Notes under the pieces: generated by a model
Seen by the model: the letters and a program-made list of their open reading frames with translations, nothing else
Told to the model about the DNA's origin: nothing
Databases searched by the model: none
In this document: positions 12,494-21,304 of the stretch, piece after piece
Position numbering within the stretch: the first letter of the stretch is position 1
Layout of the letters: each line of letters begins with the position of its first letter
NCBI RefSeq assembly: GCF_000687555.1
Contig: NZ_JHWJ01000018.1
Location: 30,903 to 94,902 of the forward strand
Length of the DNA stretch: 64,000 nt
From: [Clostridium] aerotolerans DSM 5434
GTDB taxonomy: Bacteria > Bacillota > Clostridia > Lachnospirales > Lachnospiraceae
Direction of reading: 5' to 3'
Program-made: the position numbers and the translations under genes

Positions 12494-12539
12494 CAAACAC
12501 TATAAATCAATTGTCATAGAAAAAAAGAAAGGAACACCC

Positions 12540-12866
12540 ATGGACCCAATCACCATTGTTCACATCATTACAGACCCAACAAGGTATAAGATCCTAACGC
12601 TTTTGATGGAACGCCACTTCTGCGTCAGAGCGGTATCTAAAAAGCTTGGTATCAGTGAACCGGCTGTGTCCCAGCAAATGAACATTTTAAAAAAAGCCGG
12701 TGTGATAACCGGGTCCAAAATGGGTTACCATATGCATTATACGGTCAATACTGATCTGGTAAATGATATGATCCGCCAGTTTGCCGAGGGTTTTACATCC
12801 GGATATAAAAAAGAGGCAGAAACAGAAGAATGTATCTGTGAATACGAATGCGGAAAAAAGCATTGA
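12540..12866 (+). CDS. ArsR-family transcriptional repressor
   Basis: A 108-residue winged-helix regulator. DPTRYKILTLL is helix 1, the recognition helix is in VSKKLGISEPAVSQQMNILKKAG, and the wing ends in GYHMHYTVN. The C-terminal tail CICEYECGKKH has three Cys and a His, a possible metal or thiol sensor site. The classical ArsR CVC motif in the recognition region is absent; a single Cys (HFCVR) sits ahead of it. The start follows AAAGGAAC. It is followed 23 nt later by a MATE exporter, suggesting local repression of efflux. The effector is unknown. Confidence 0.85.
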   Translation: MDPITIVHIITDPTRYKILTLLMERHFCVRAVSKKLGISEPAVSQQMNILKKAGVITGSKMGYHMHYTVNTDLVNDMIRQFAEGFTSGYKKEAETEECICEYECGKKH

Positions 12867-12889
12867 AATCTATGACTTAGGAGCAAGAG

Positions 12890-14224
12890 ATGGACAAAGA
12901 ATACTTAATTAACGAGAAACCTGCCAAAGCCCTGGCCGTCTTTACTGTGCCGATGATCATCGGCAACCTGTTTCAGCAGTTTTATACCATGGCTGATTCC
13001 GTGATTGTGGGCCGCTTCGTCAGCGAGGATGCCCTGGCCGCCATAGGAGCTTCCTATTCCTTTACCAATGTATTTATCTGCATTGCCATTGGAGGAGGCG
13101 TGGGTGCCTCGGTCATCACCGGCCACTATCTGGGTGCCAGAAATTATAAGAAAATGATACAGTCAGCCACAACGGCTCTCATCTCATTTTTAATTCTCAG
13201 CATCCTGTTGGCTGCCATTGGACTTATGTTTGGCAGAGACTTCATGACCTATTTAAACACCCCGGAGAATATTTTAGATATGGCTACGGATTACCTTCAT
13301 ATTTATTTTTGGGGCCTTCCGTTTTTGTTCATGTATAATGTGATCTCTGCCATATTTAATGCAGTAGGGAAATCAAGAATTCCTTTGTATCTCCTGATTT
13401 TTTCCTCCCTGCTCAACATCCTTTTAGCTGTCTTTATGGTTTATAATCTGGGACTTGGGGTCAGGGGTGCAGCCTGGGCTACCTTTATTGCTCAGGGTGT
13501 CTCTGTTTTACTTTCCGTCCTGCTCCTGATTCGGGAATTTAAAAAATATGCCTCTTACCTTCAGACTCCCTTTGATTCTTCTTCTCTGTCGGAAATGTCA
13601 AAGGTGGCCCTGCCCTCGATCTTACAGCAGTCCACCGTGGCAATTGGTATGCTACTTGTCCAGTCTGTTGTAAACAGCTTTGGTAGTGAGGTATTGGCTG
13701 GCTTTTCTTCTGCCATGCGTGTAGAAAGTATTTGTGTGGTGCCTATGGCGGCCATTGGAAATGCCATGTCTTCCTATACTGCACAAAACCTGGGAGCAGG
13801 AAAGGCAGAAAGGGTTCGAAAGGGCTATCATGCCGCCAATCAATTTATAATCCTGTTCGCGGTATTTACCTGTGTGATATTAGAGCTGTTTCATACTCCA
13901 ATCGTCAGACTGTTTCTGGGAGGAGGCGGAACCCAGCTTGCATATGAGACCGGAACCGGATATTTAAGATTTATGGGCTTCTTCTTTGTTCTCATTGGTC
14001 TTAAGATGAGTACCGACGGCCTCCTTCGGGGGGCTGCTGATATGAAGATGTTCACCATTGCAAACTTTGCAAATCTCACCATCCGGGTGGTCATGGCAGT
14101 CACTCTTGCCCCACGGTTCGGCATTGCCATGGTATGGTATGCGGTTCCCATAGGATGGCTTACAAACTATATTATCTCTTATCTCCAGTACCGCACGGGG
14201 AAATGGAAAGCAGCCTTTGATTAA
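12890..14224 (+). CDS. MATE family efflux transporter
   Basis: A 444-residue polytopic membrane protein (about 12 TM helices) of the MATE drug/Na+ antiporter family. Typical blocks are IIGNLFQQFYTMADSVIVGRFV near the N-terminus, the repeated IGGGVGASVITGHYLGA, and in the second half GFSSAMRVESICVVPMAAIGNAMSSYTAQNLGAG. It starts after AGGAG. It probably shares a transcript with the preceding ArsR-like gene and ends in a terminator overlapping its stop codon. Substrate unknown. Confidence 0.92.
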   Translation: MDKEYLINEKPAKALAVFTVPMIIGNLFQQFYTMADSVIVGRFVSEDALAAIGASYSFTNVFICIAIGGGVGASVITGHYLGARNYKKMIQSATTALISFLILSILLAAIGLMFGRDFMTYLNTPENILDMATDYLHIYFWGLPFLFMYNVISAIFNAVGKSRIPLYLLIFSSLLNILLAVFMVYNLGLGVRGAAWATFIAQGVSVLLSVLLLIREFKKYASYLQTPFDSSSLSEMSKVALPSILQQSTVAIGMLLVQSVVNSFGSEVLAGFSSAMRVESICVVPMAAIGNAMSSYTAQNLGAGKAERVRKGYHAANQFIILFAVFTCVILELFHTPIVRLFLGGGGTQLAYETGTGYLRFMGFFFVLIGLKMSTDGLLRGAADMKMFTIANFANLTIRVVMAVTLAPRFGIAMVWYAVPIGWLTNYIISYLQYRTGKWKAAFD

Positions 14225-14237
14225 AGGCTGCTTTTTT
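14207..14237 (+). terminator. Terminator overlapping the MATE stop codon
   Basis: AAAGCAGCCTTT (14207-14218), a 4-nt loop, then AAAGGCTGCTTT (14223-14234) and further T residues. A perfect 12-bp stem. Confidence 0.92.
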
Positions 14238-14629
14238 CATACGCTTAAATACCAGTATACTCCGTATTCATCCACTACCTCTGCGCAGCAGGTGCTCCAC
14301 GGAAGCGATCCCAGGGGCAGAAGTATGGTCCCATTCTCGCTTAATTTGTGAAAGGCTCTTTTTACTTCCTCATCACGTTCAAAGCTTAAACCAAAACACA
14401 TGGTAGGACGAGCTTCCTTTAGGTTGGAGGAGAGCATCATATTTACCATCGTATCATTTGTGGATTCACTGACAGCAAATACTTCTTTCCCGTCTTTCTT
14501 AAGCTCTGCATGCATATAAGTTCCATCTGGATACACTTCATGATATCCCAGCGTAAGACCAAATGCTTCTATGTAGCATTCCACAGCTTTCACTGTATTC
14601 TTAATGTATAACGTAGCTCCTAATTTCAT
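14237..14629 (-). CDS. VOC-family (glyoxalase/PhnB-like) protein
   Basis: A 130-residue single-domain vicinal-oxygen-chelate fold protein. It begins MKLGATLYIKNTVKAVECYIEAFGL and ends with EVVDEYGVYWYLSV, the usual PhnB/3-demethylubiquinone-methyltransferase-like pattern. It starts after AGAGGTGGGG and is convergent with the MATE gene, whose terminator abuts it. Function unknown; such proteins include antibiotic-resistance and epimerase relatives. A second PhnB-like protein is at 30987-31400. Confidence 0.75.
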   Translation of the reverse strand: MKLGATLYIKNTVKAVECYIEAFGLTLGYHEVYPDGTYMHAELKKDGKEVFAVSESTNDTMVNMMLSSNLKEARPTMCFGLSFERDEEVKRAFHKLSENGTILLPLGSLPWSTCCAEVVDEYGVYWYLSV

Positions 14630-14690
14630 ATGGTCCCCACCTCTTAAGATTACCTTTTTACATCATGAACAGTGACCTCTTAAAGCTCAT

Positions 14691-14900
14691 TTACTTATCG
14701 ATATCCCTATTATTCTTTTTAATACGTGAAGCCACCACACATACGGTAAGACCAACCACGATTGCTGTATAATTGAAAATACTCATGTAATCACCTAAAA
14801 AACTCATAAATTTAAACTGTAGATCAACCAAGTTAAGAGCCCAGTTCAAAACTCCTAATAGTAATAAGCAAGCGCTTCCTGTCATAATTTTATCAAGCAT
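14691..14900 (-). CDS. Small membrane protein, DUF378-like
   Basis: About 69 residues with two TM helices. ACLLLLGVLNWALNLVD resembles the GxLNWGL core of DUF378/YuzA proteins, and a Lys/Arg-rich tail is predicted cytoplasmic. The ATG at 14900 has AAAGGAG just upstream; that site overlaps the stop codon of the preceding gene, so the two are probably co-translated. Function unknown. Confidence 0.65.
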   Translation of the reverse strand: MLDKIMTGSACLLLLGVLNWALNLVDLQFKFMSFLGDYMSIFNYTAIVVGLTVCVVASRIKKNNRDIDK

Positions 14901-14918
14901 AAGTATACTCCTTTTCAT

Positions 14919-16118
14919 TTACATATAGCAATATTGTTCAAAGAAAGCCTTCATAACTTCGCTGGCAGATTCAACCCGGACTTCTGTTGTACTTCCATCC
15001 TTCATTGCCAGTTCCACAATACTCTCTGTAAATCCTTTCACCCCATTATACCCGTAGATATCATTTAAATCGATGGAGCACTCATACTCATCAAGATAGG
15101 AGATATACAGCTTATCAGTAGTTAACACAACAGCCGATTTCATATTGTTTAACAGGTCCATAGGTACGGCTGCAATCACATCCTCACGTTCAATCCCGTG
15201 CTTGTCCAAAATACATGCTTTGAGATTAGCCATTTTTTTGTCGTCAAGATCCCCATTTAGAGAGAGCTTTTTTAAATGATTGAATTTTTTAAGATTGTTG
15301 ATTACATGCTTCACCTTATTGGTATGTATCCACTCCACGTCCGGAACCCAAACGCCATCCCTTGGTCCACTCATATATTGCTCTCTGAAAAATAGACTTA
15401 AAAAGGAATTGGATATCAGGGAGTTGTTCCTTCCATCACCAGCCATGCGCCCCTCATAGTTAGATACAAAATCACTAAATTTCATAAACTGTTTTAATCC
15501 TGATTTTTCAGAAGTAAGACCATATTTTCCCGTCTGCATACAGACTAGCGTATAATCTTTGTTGACCGCACATGCCTGGAACGTCCAGTCTAAATTTATC
15601 AAGGTGGTTCCCGTCTGCCAGACGTGGGATATTTCTTTCCATAACGGTAGTTTGATACTCTTTAAATGCGCTGCTTCACTGTCAGCCTCACAGAGCCATT
15701 CACAGACCCGAATTTTCTTCAACTTTACAACGGGAATAGAGTCCATGAGTATTTCATACATACCATCTGAAAAACTCTTTTTTCTTTTTATTCCATACTG
15801 AATCGGATGTCTTAAAGAACCCGGAATCACCTTAAAATGCTGTCCGGGTAGGGCAGTAATTCCACTAAACGGCTGAATGAAATACTGAAGCTCACCTTTA
15901 AAACGCATCGTATAAATCTGCAGCAGGTCATACGCTGCCTTTCCTCCTATAAATGCGGTAACCGTCGAGCCGAGGGTCGACTTTAACGCACTCACTTCAC
16001 GAAGAGGAATACTTTCCACATTTAGTAATTCGATATTCAGGCCCTTGCATTCCGCGGTGATCTGATCCGCTCTGCGGTCATGGGCTGTATCGATGCCTTG
16101 ATTAAAATAATTAGCCAT
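14919..16118 (-). CDS. Hypothetical protein, about 399 aa, possible C-terminal PH-like domain
   Basis: I do not recognise this protein. It is soluble, with no signal peptide or TM helix, and is mixed alpha/beta. The last 90 residues (AAVPMDLLNNMKSAVVLTTD, LYISYLDEYECSIDL, then a terminal helix) have the rhythm of bacterial PH-like (YokE/bPH) domains; this is a guess from pattern. The ATG at 16118 has AAAGGAAG upstream. It is followed directly by the DUF378-like gene and divergent from two other unrecognised genes (16378, 16927). Confidence 0.6.
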   Translation of the reverse strand: MANYFNQGIDTAHDRRADQITAECKGLNIELLNVESIPLREVSALKSTLGSTVTAFIGGKAAYDLLQIYTMRFKGELQYFIQPFSGITALPGQHFKVIPGSLRHPIQYGIKRKKSFSDGMYEILMDSIPVVKLKKIRVCEWLCEADSEAAHLKSIKLPLWKEISHVWQTGTTLINLDWTFQACAVNKDYTLVCMQTGKYGLTSEKSGLKQFMKFSDFVSNYEGRMAGDGRNNSLISNSFLSLFFREQYMSGPRDGVWVPDVEWIHTNKVKHVINNLKKFNHLKKLSLNGDLDDKKMANLKACILDKHGIEREDVIAAVPMDLLNNMKSAVVLTTDKLYISYLDEYECSIDLNDIYGYNGVKGFTESIVELAMKDGSTTEVRVESASEVMKAFFEQYCYM

Positions 16119-16377
16119 GCAACACTTCCTTTCCATTCATTTCCAACAAATTGTCATTAATGTATATTATTGATAATTAATCTCAAAAAATCATATCATA
16201 TATATACAAAAATAAATATATAAAATATTAGTAATTTACATATTTTTACAATTTTTTCACTTAATAGGCATGCTGATAATAATCCGGTGATACGATAATA
16301 AAAAATGAAAATAATTATAGAAATCATTACCATTTTATTGTATAATAATTTCATCAAATAAAAGGAGTTGATAAAAT

Positions 16378-16893
16378 ATGATGTGGATTATTGTAATTTT
16401 TGCCGCAGTAATAGCCTATTGCGTGTTTTATAACATTCGCTTAAAACAATACAATCAAAGCGGGCTCCGGGCAGAAGAAGATAATGATTTAAAAAATCAG
16501 CTAAAGGATCTTCTGCATTGGGCAGGAGTTGATCTAACGAACAAAGTATTTGTTAATGGCCACTTTATAGAACAGTCTTCCCTGGTACTGACTAAGACCA
16601 CTTATTATTCCTACATATTACTGTTTGGCAAAGAGAGTGGTCCCATCGAAGTATATAGCTACTTGCCAGATGACAAAAAAATCGAACTGGTGGGAAGCTA
16701 TTTTGTGGATCAGATCACCCCTAAGCCATATTCGTCCGTAGGTACCAACTACCTCTTTCACGACAAAGAGGGGAAGCATCTGTTTACCGTCCAGACTCTG
16801 GCCGAGGATTTGCCGGGAAGCAGTGAATATCAGATCAGCTATGGACAAAAAGAAGAATATCAGGCTTTGCGTTCCCGTTTTCACTTAACATAG
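16378..16893 (+). CDS. Hypothetical membrane-anchored protein, 171 aa
   Basis: Unrecognised. One N-terminal TM helix (residues 2-20, IIVIFAAVIAYCVFY) is followed by a soluble domain of about 150 residues. Two possible ATG codons (16378, 16381) follow AGGAG. It is followed 33 nt later by a two-TM small protein, probably co-transcribed. An AT-rich 259-nt region (16119-16377) separates it from the divergent 399-aa gene and should hold both promoters. Confidence 0.65.
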   Translation: MMWIIVIFAAVIAYCVFYNIRLKQYNQSGLRAEEDNDLKNQLKDLLHWAGVDLTNKVFVNGHFIEQSSLVLTKTTYYSYILLFGKESGPIEVYSYLPDDKKIELVGSYFVDQITPKPYSSVGTNYLFHDKEGKHLFTVQTLAEDLPGSSEYQISYGQKEEYQALRSRFHLT

Positions 16894-16926
16894 TGTGAAA
16901 TTCTTCAACGAGAAAGGAGAATCGTT

Positions 16927-17148
16927 ATGACACCTCAATTGATTACATCCCTTATCCTTTTTATATCCCTGGGATACATCAGTTTTAATTTGTTTTCTTA
17001 TTATAAGAATAAAAACGATGGATATGGCTTTCACTTTAAGCCCATCTATCTGATTGCCGCAGGTATTTTATTGCTGATATCCATTTATGCAATTGCCACC
17101 GGACAGACATATGATAACCTGGTTGATAAAATAAATGGAAGCTTTTAA
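16927..17148 (+). CDS. Small two-TM membrane protein, 73 aa
   Basis: Unrecognised. Two hydrophobic helices (about residues 4-24 and 41-60) flank a short basic/polar loop. A strong AAAGGAG site precedes the ATG. It lies after the 171-aa membrane-anchored protein and before a bidirectional terminator. Confidence 0.65.
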   Translation: MTPQLITSLILFISLGYISFNLFSYYKNKNDGYGFHFKPIYLIAAGILLLISIYAIATGQTYDNLVDKINGSF

Positions 17149-17180
17149 AGCATTTCATCAGCCTTATATGATGTAATATA

Positions 17181-17227
17181 AAAGCTACCCCTTGATTGGT
17201 TTCTAAAACCGGTCAAGGGGTAGCTTT
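17181..17227. terminator. Bidirectional terminator between 16927 gene and dga operon
   Basis: AAAGCTACCCCTTGA (17181-17195) pairs perfectly with TCAAGGGGTAGCTTT (17213-17227). The loop region contains further complementary bases. Convergent transcripts meet here. Confidence 0.8.
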
Positions 17228-17237
17228 ATTATGTTAA

Positions 17238-17339
17238 CTATTTATAATTGTACTTCAGCCCGCCAATGGGAAATGCTTTCCATCCAAAGGCCTCTATTCC
17301 ATTCATAAAAGTACTTTCTGTTCCAATCGGATCATTCAT
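17238..17339 (-). CDS. Possible 33-codon small ORF overlapping the dgaF stop codon
   Basis: On the minus strand an ATG at 17339 overlaps the last codons of dgaF and reads 33 codons to TAG (17238-17240), just before the terminator. The peptide ends EAFGWKAFPIGGLKYNYK, not low-complexity. There is no separate Shine-Dalgarno, so it would rely on coupling to dgaF, or it may be a frameshifted remnant of a C-terminal extension. Reality uncertain. Confidence 0.3.
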   Translation of the reverse strand: MNDPIGTESTFMNGIEAFGWKAFPIGGLKYNYK

Positions 17340-18069
17340 CCATAACAGACTTTATGATTTCAAAAAGCTTCACCACATCTGATATTCTTGTGGCACCTGT
17401 TTCCTTTTCTATTATGGAAGTATAAACATGAGGGATGATCCGCTCAACGCCTGCCTGTATCCCAATTTTTAGAATCTCGCCGAAGTTATCAAGATCAATG
17501 CCCCCGGTGGGCTCCAGACCAAAGCTACTTTCGGCACATGCCTTTGCCACTGCCTCATATTCTTCCCGAACCTTCAATCCACCCATGGGAAAATATTTCA
17601 GAGAATCCGCTCCTTGCTCCTTTGCCATGGCAATTGCAGTCTTAATCGGTACCATAGCTGGCTCTAAATCTTTGCTAAGAGGGCCTGTGGAAATTTTCAC
17701 GTAACCAGGCTTCCCGGAAGGAGCCACCATGGAATTAAGAAATGGCCCCTCCCCGGTTTTCGCTCTTGTATAGCCGCCAGCCGTAAAGGTCTGATTAATA
17801 TGCTTTGGCTTAATCTGGCCGGATATTTCTGCGACTGCCAGCCATTGTGCCGGATTTCCACCACCAAGGCCTACGGAGATGTTGTTATCCACAGCCGCCT
17901 GGTACCGTTTCATATCCTCCACAGCCTGCTCTACATTGGGATAATTGGCAGATAGAATCCCTACCGCCACGTGGCCCTCTGCCGCCTGATAGATGGCTTT
18001 GGCATTTTGGGTGGAATTAGTAAGACAGTTTAAGCATATCCTGCCCTTATAAAAATTCAGTTCATTCAT
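17332..18069 (-). CDS. dgaF: 2-dehydro-3-deoxy-phosphogluconate (KDGP) aldolase, DgaF family
   Basis: A 245-residue TIM-barrel aldolase of the DgaF type. It splits 2-keto-3-deoxygluconate-6-P into pyruvate and glyceraldehyde-3-P. Characteristic stretches are NYPNVEQAVEDMKRY, GLGGGNPAQW, TAGGYTRAKTGE, KYFPMGGLK and LEPTGGIDLDNF. It overlaps dgaE by ATGA, showing translational coupling, and is the last recognised gene of the D-glucosaminate operon. Length matches the family. Confidence 0.9.
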   Translation of the reverse strand: MNELNFYKGRICLNCLTNSTQNAKAIYQAAEGHVAVGILSANYPNVEQAVEDMKRYQAAVDNNISVGLGGGNPAQWLAVAEISGQIKPKHINQTFTAGGYTRAKTGEGPFLNSMVAPSGKPGYVKISTGPLSKDLEPAMVPIKTAIAMAKEQGADSLKYFPMGGLKVREEYEAVAKACAESSFGLEPTGGIDLDNFGEILKIGIQAGVERIIPHVYTSIIEKETGATRISDVVKLFEIIKSVMDE

Positions 18070-19202
18070 TGATTCATTTCCTCCATTGCCAGAGTGTGGA
18101 TTTCCAAAAGCCTGCGGCTAATGGTGTTAAGCTCCTCCACACTGTTTAATGGCCTTGGGTCAATGGCAATTGACCCTATATTAGCCTGATAGTCTCTGGT
18201 AAAGATCGCAACTTCTCCCTCTTTTAGCTTTCTTACGGCATCTTTTGCAGTCATACCATAAACCTCCGGTGTAAATGCAATGCTTACCCGGTATATATCA
18301 CGTCCCGCCTCATCCTTAATCATTGATGGCTTTAAGCCTGGTATTTCCCCGATACCGGCTGCAAACCGTTCTAAATCTTCTCTGGTAACCGGACTCATCT
18401 TCCTTCCGGATACGTATTCTTCCACAGCCTTTACAAGGCCCATGGTATTTTCCTTTCCCACCTTCATTGCTCTGCCGATTCCCTGGTACTGAAGCCTCAT
18501 AGAGTCAGCCAGCTCCTTTGTCTTACAGGCTACAAAACCACTGGTTGGTCCCTCGATGGCCTTGGCTCCACTGTAGCAGACAAAGTCTGCTCCCATAGCT
18601 CCGTAGACGCTTAAGTCCTCTTCTGCTGCTGCATCCACGATACAGGGAATTCCCAAGCGGTTCGCCAGGCTGATGACTGTTTTAGCATCCACCATATCCT
18701 TTTGCACACAGTGGTGAGATTTCACATAACAAATAGCCAGGGTGTTTTCACTGACTGCCCCTTCAATATCTTCCGGCTTTGAACCATTGGCATAACCGGC
18801 TTCTACAATAATTCCTCCTCCCAGCTGAATCATTGCAGAAACAGGCGCACCAAAATCCACGTTATGGCCTTTTAAGAGAATTACCTCCCGTTTAGTAGCT
18901 CCCGGAAGAAGATCGTATAAGTGCTTAACCTTATTAAGGTCATTTTGACAGATGAGGGAGGCTATGGAAAGTGCAATTCCCGCGGAAGCACTAGATGTGA
19001 CGCAAGCATCCCCAGCTCCAATCATCTCTGCAATTCGTTTGCCAGCATATGCATAGAGATCATCAATTACCACGTAGCTTCCTGCTGCTTCTAAAAGCGA
19101 TTCGCCAACGCCCTTAGAAATCGTAGATACTCCCAGCTTTGTCATTCGACCTGATGCATTTATAACCGTTTGCAGGCCATTCCTTTTATATATATTTTCC
19201 AT
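18066..19202 (-). CDS. dgaE: D-glucosaminate-6-phosphate ammonia-lyase (DgaE), PLP-dependent
   Basis: A 378-residue SelA/DgaE-like PLP enzyme. It converts D-glucosaminate-6-P to KDG-6-P plus ammonia, the step before DgaF. The N-terminus INASGRMTKLGVSTIS and the PLP lysine region YSGAKAIEGPTSGF (Lys214) are typical. CIVDAAAEEDLSVY carries the PLP-ring Asp. It starts after GGAGGTC, 15 nt downstream of the IID gene. Assignment rests on the complete six-gene dga order; an isolated homologue could be another SelA-like lyase. Confidence 0.88.
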   Translation of the reverse strand: MENIYKRNGLQTVINASGRMTKLGVSTISKGVGESLLEAAGSYVVIDDLYAYAGKRIAEMIGAGDACVTSSASAGIALSIASLICQNDLNKVKHLYDLLPGATKREVILLKGHNVDFGAPVSAMIQLGGGIIVEAGYANGSKPEDIEGAVSENTLAICYVKSHHCVQKDMVDAKTVISLANRLGIPCIVDAAAEEDLSVYGAMGADFVCYSGAKAIEGPTSGFVACKTKELADSMRLQYQGIGRAMKVGKENTMGLVKAVEEYVSGRKMSPVTREDLERFAAGIGEIPGLKPSMIKDEAGRDIYRVSIAFTPEVYGMTAKDAVRKLKEGEVAIFTRDYQANIGSIAIDPRPLNSVEELNTISRRLLEIHTLAMEEMNQ

Positions 19203-19217
19203 GTTTTTTCTGACCTC

Positions 19218-20045
19218 CTACAAGATCCCAAGGATAGAGCAAATCACTGATACTAAAACTACGGTCAGTAAAATCCGATTATAATAAGGTCCCTTTTTTC
19301 GAAGATAAAAGTAAATGATAAATACGGCTGACAAAGGAAGAAGTCCCGGCGCCACTGTATTTAAGATGTCCTGTACCACAATTTGCGTTCCGCTGGAAAA
19401 CCCTAACTTAAGCGGTGTGGATATAGTCACATAGCTTGCGGAAAGGGCTCCCATCATGGTAAGACCTATGACATTGGCCGTAAAAATAATGGATTTCATC
19501 TTTCCCCCGTGAAGCAGAGAAACCACGGATTTCTTTCCCAGAGTATATCCGTTATGAATCAGCCAATAAGCAATGCCAATGGTAATTGCAGGATACAAAA
19601 TAAGAGGCATAATTCCCCCAAGGGCCGACCCATTGCTGGCAAACGGCAGAAATATGGAGATGATGATCGGCATAATGGCAGCCCAGACAATGGCATCTCC
19701 CATGCCGGCAATGGGGCCCATCAGTCCCGTCTTAATTCCGGTAATGGCCTCCCCTGTCACATTTTCCCCATTGGCCTTCTGCTCTTCCATGGAAATAGCA
19801 ATTCCCTGAATAATAGCTCCAAAAATCCCCTCTGTATTAAAGAAAACAAGATGGCGCTTCAGGGCTGCACTCAGTTCTTCATCCGTATCGTATAGCTTCT
19901 TTAAGACCGGGGTCATAGACGCACAGAAAACGAGACTCTGAAGACGCTCATAGGAATTGGAAAGCTCAGCACCTGCATAATAGATCCACATGGATTTTGT
20001 AATATCTTTTTTCGTAAGCTTTTTGATCTGATTTTGCTCTTCCAT
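19218..20045 (-). CDS. dgaD: PTS mannose-family EIID (DgaD)
   Basis: A 275-residue membrane EIID subunit of the D-glucosaminate PTS. The mannose-family pattern is clear: SMWIYYAGAELSNSYERLQSL, GIFGAIIQGIAISMEEQKA, GLMGPIAGMGDAIVW, and C-terminal TM segments. It starts after AGGAGG, 1 nt past the IIC stop codon, and works with IIC (20047-20796) as the membrane channel. Confidence 0.92.
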   Translation of the reverse strand: MEEQNQIKKLTKKDITKSMWIYYAGAELSNSYERLQSLVFCASMTPVLKKLYDTDEELSAALKRHLVFFNTEGIFGAIIQGIAISMEEQKANGENVTGEAITGIKTGLMGPIAGMGDAIVWAAIMPIIISIFLPFASNGSALGGIMPLILYPAITIGIAYWLIHNGYTLGKKSVVSLLHGGKMKSIIFTANVIGLTMMGALSASYVTISTPLKLGFSSGTQIVVQDILNTVAPGLLPLSAVFIIYFYLRKKGPYYNRILLTVVLVSVICSILGIL

Positions 20046-20046
20046 C

Positions 20047-20796
20047 TTAAACTGCCTCCTCCTTTAACTGGAATAAACCTAATAGTAATGCAATACAGGT
20101 TGCAAAAATAGCTACTGCCATGGTATCAAGCTTTAAATACATCACTGCGAAAAAGCCTGTGATGAAAAATGGTACCAGAGACTTTTTACCAATGACGGAC
20201 AGAGTAATGGCAAAGCCAAGGGCAGGAAGGATACCTCCCATAATCTCAAAGGAGTGCATCAGCCACTGAGGAAGAACAGAAATCAGCGTTTCAACCGCCG
20301 TTACTCCAAAATAATCAATTGCAAACACAATGGGGAACCGAATTACCAGTCCTGCAATGGCCGGATAGAGAAAAGCCGCTCTTAAGATACCACTGGTATC
20401 AGCCTTTTCTGCATACCGGTCCGCCATATGTACCCAAACTGCATTGGTGGTTCTTCTTAACTGATCCACAAAGACCCCAATGACTCCAAATGGAATGGCC
20501 AGAGCAATTGCAACCTCAGGTGCCATATTAGACATTACCCCAAGGGGAATGGCAATACAGCCAGCAAGCGCCGGATCACTGGGAACATTGCCGCCCGGAG
20601 TTGAAGTGACCCCAAGGTAGACCAGCTGAAGACCCGCCCCGATCTTCATGGCAAGCACCATATTTCCAGTGAGTAAACCTACAAATACACCAATGACTAC
20701 CGGTTGAAGCAGCATGGATGAAAAAGTATATCCAAATCTCAAACGGCTGAACCAGTAATAAACCCCCATACATACAGCTAATATCAACACACTCAT
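20047..20796 (-). CDS. dgaC: PTS mannose-family EIIC (DgaC)
   Basis: A 249-residue polytopic EIIC. It contains LLQPVVIGVFVGLLTGNMVLAMKIGAGLQLVYLG, TSTPGGNVPSDPALAG and several later TM helices. The Shine-Dalgarno AAGGAGG overlaps the end of the IIB gene. Substrate assignment (D-glucosaminate) rests on the neighbouring dgaE and dgaF. Confidence 0.92.
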   Translation of the reverse strand: MSVLILAVCMGVYYWFSRLRFGYTFSSMLLQPVVIGVFVGLLTGNMVLAMKIGAGLQLVYLGVTSTPGGNVPSDPALAGCIAIPLGVMSNMAPEVAIALAIPFGVIGVFVDQLRRTTNAVWVHMADRYAEKADTSGILRAAFLYPAIAGLVIRFPIVFAIDYFGVTAVETLISVLPQWLMHSFEIMGGILPALGFAITLSVIGKKSLVPFFITGFFAVMYLKLDTMAVAIFATCIALLLGLFQLKEEAV

Positions 20797-20807
20797 GCCA
20801 TACCTCC

Positions 20808-21299
20808 TTAGTTGTTATACTTTTTTAGAATGGTGGAAACATCCTGAGGTACATCTTCCGGAATTGTCTGAAAGATGATCTCCACTCCCTTTTCCTGCAA
20901 ATAAACAAGCCTCTCTACATCTGCATCATCCAAAGTAATATTTTGAAATACCACTTTACGGTTAGGAGCTCCTCCCAGACCTCCAACCTGAATTTTTGAA
21001 AGCTGTATTCCCCCGTCATACACTTCCTTCATACTCTCCAGGTCCGGAAGCAGCAAAAGCACCCGTCCGTTTAAAAACTCATTATCATTCCAGTTCTTAA
21101 CCGCGTCAGCCCGGCTTAAACACTCCACCTTAACCCCTGCCGGCGCTGACATTAAGTAAATCTCCAGCATGAACTCATCTGCCGCCAGGCTGTCGCTTAC
21201 CACAACGATCCGGTTTGCCTGGCACTGGTTGACCCACTTTGTCATGACCTGTCCATGAATCAGCCTGCTGTCAATTCTGCATAGTACAATTTCTGCCAT
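20808..21299 (-). CDS. dgaB: PTS mannose-family EIIB (DgaB)
   Basis: A cytoplasmic EIIB of about 163 residues that passes phosphate to the sugar. The phospho-His is at residue 15 in CRIDSRLIHGQVMTKW, exact for the family. The start is ambiguous. ATG at 21299 is preferred on family N-terminus; a TTG at 21308 overlaps the IIA stop and sits too close to the GGAG site. Confidence 0.9.
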   Translation of the reverse strand: MAEIVLCRIDSRLIHGQVMTKWVNQCQANRIVVVSDSLAADEFMLEIYLMSAPAGVKVECLSRADAVKNWNDNEFLNGRVLLLLPDLESMKEVYDGGIQLSKIQVGGLGGAPNRKVVFQNITLDDADVERLVYLQEKGVEIIFQTIPEDVPQDVSTILKKYNN

Positions 21300-21304
21300 T
21301 TTAC

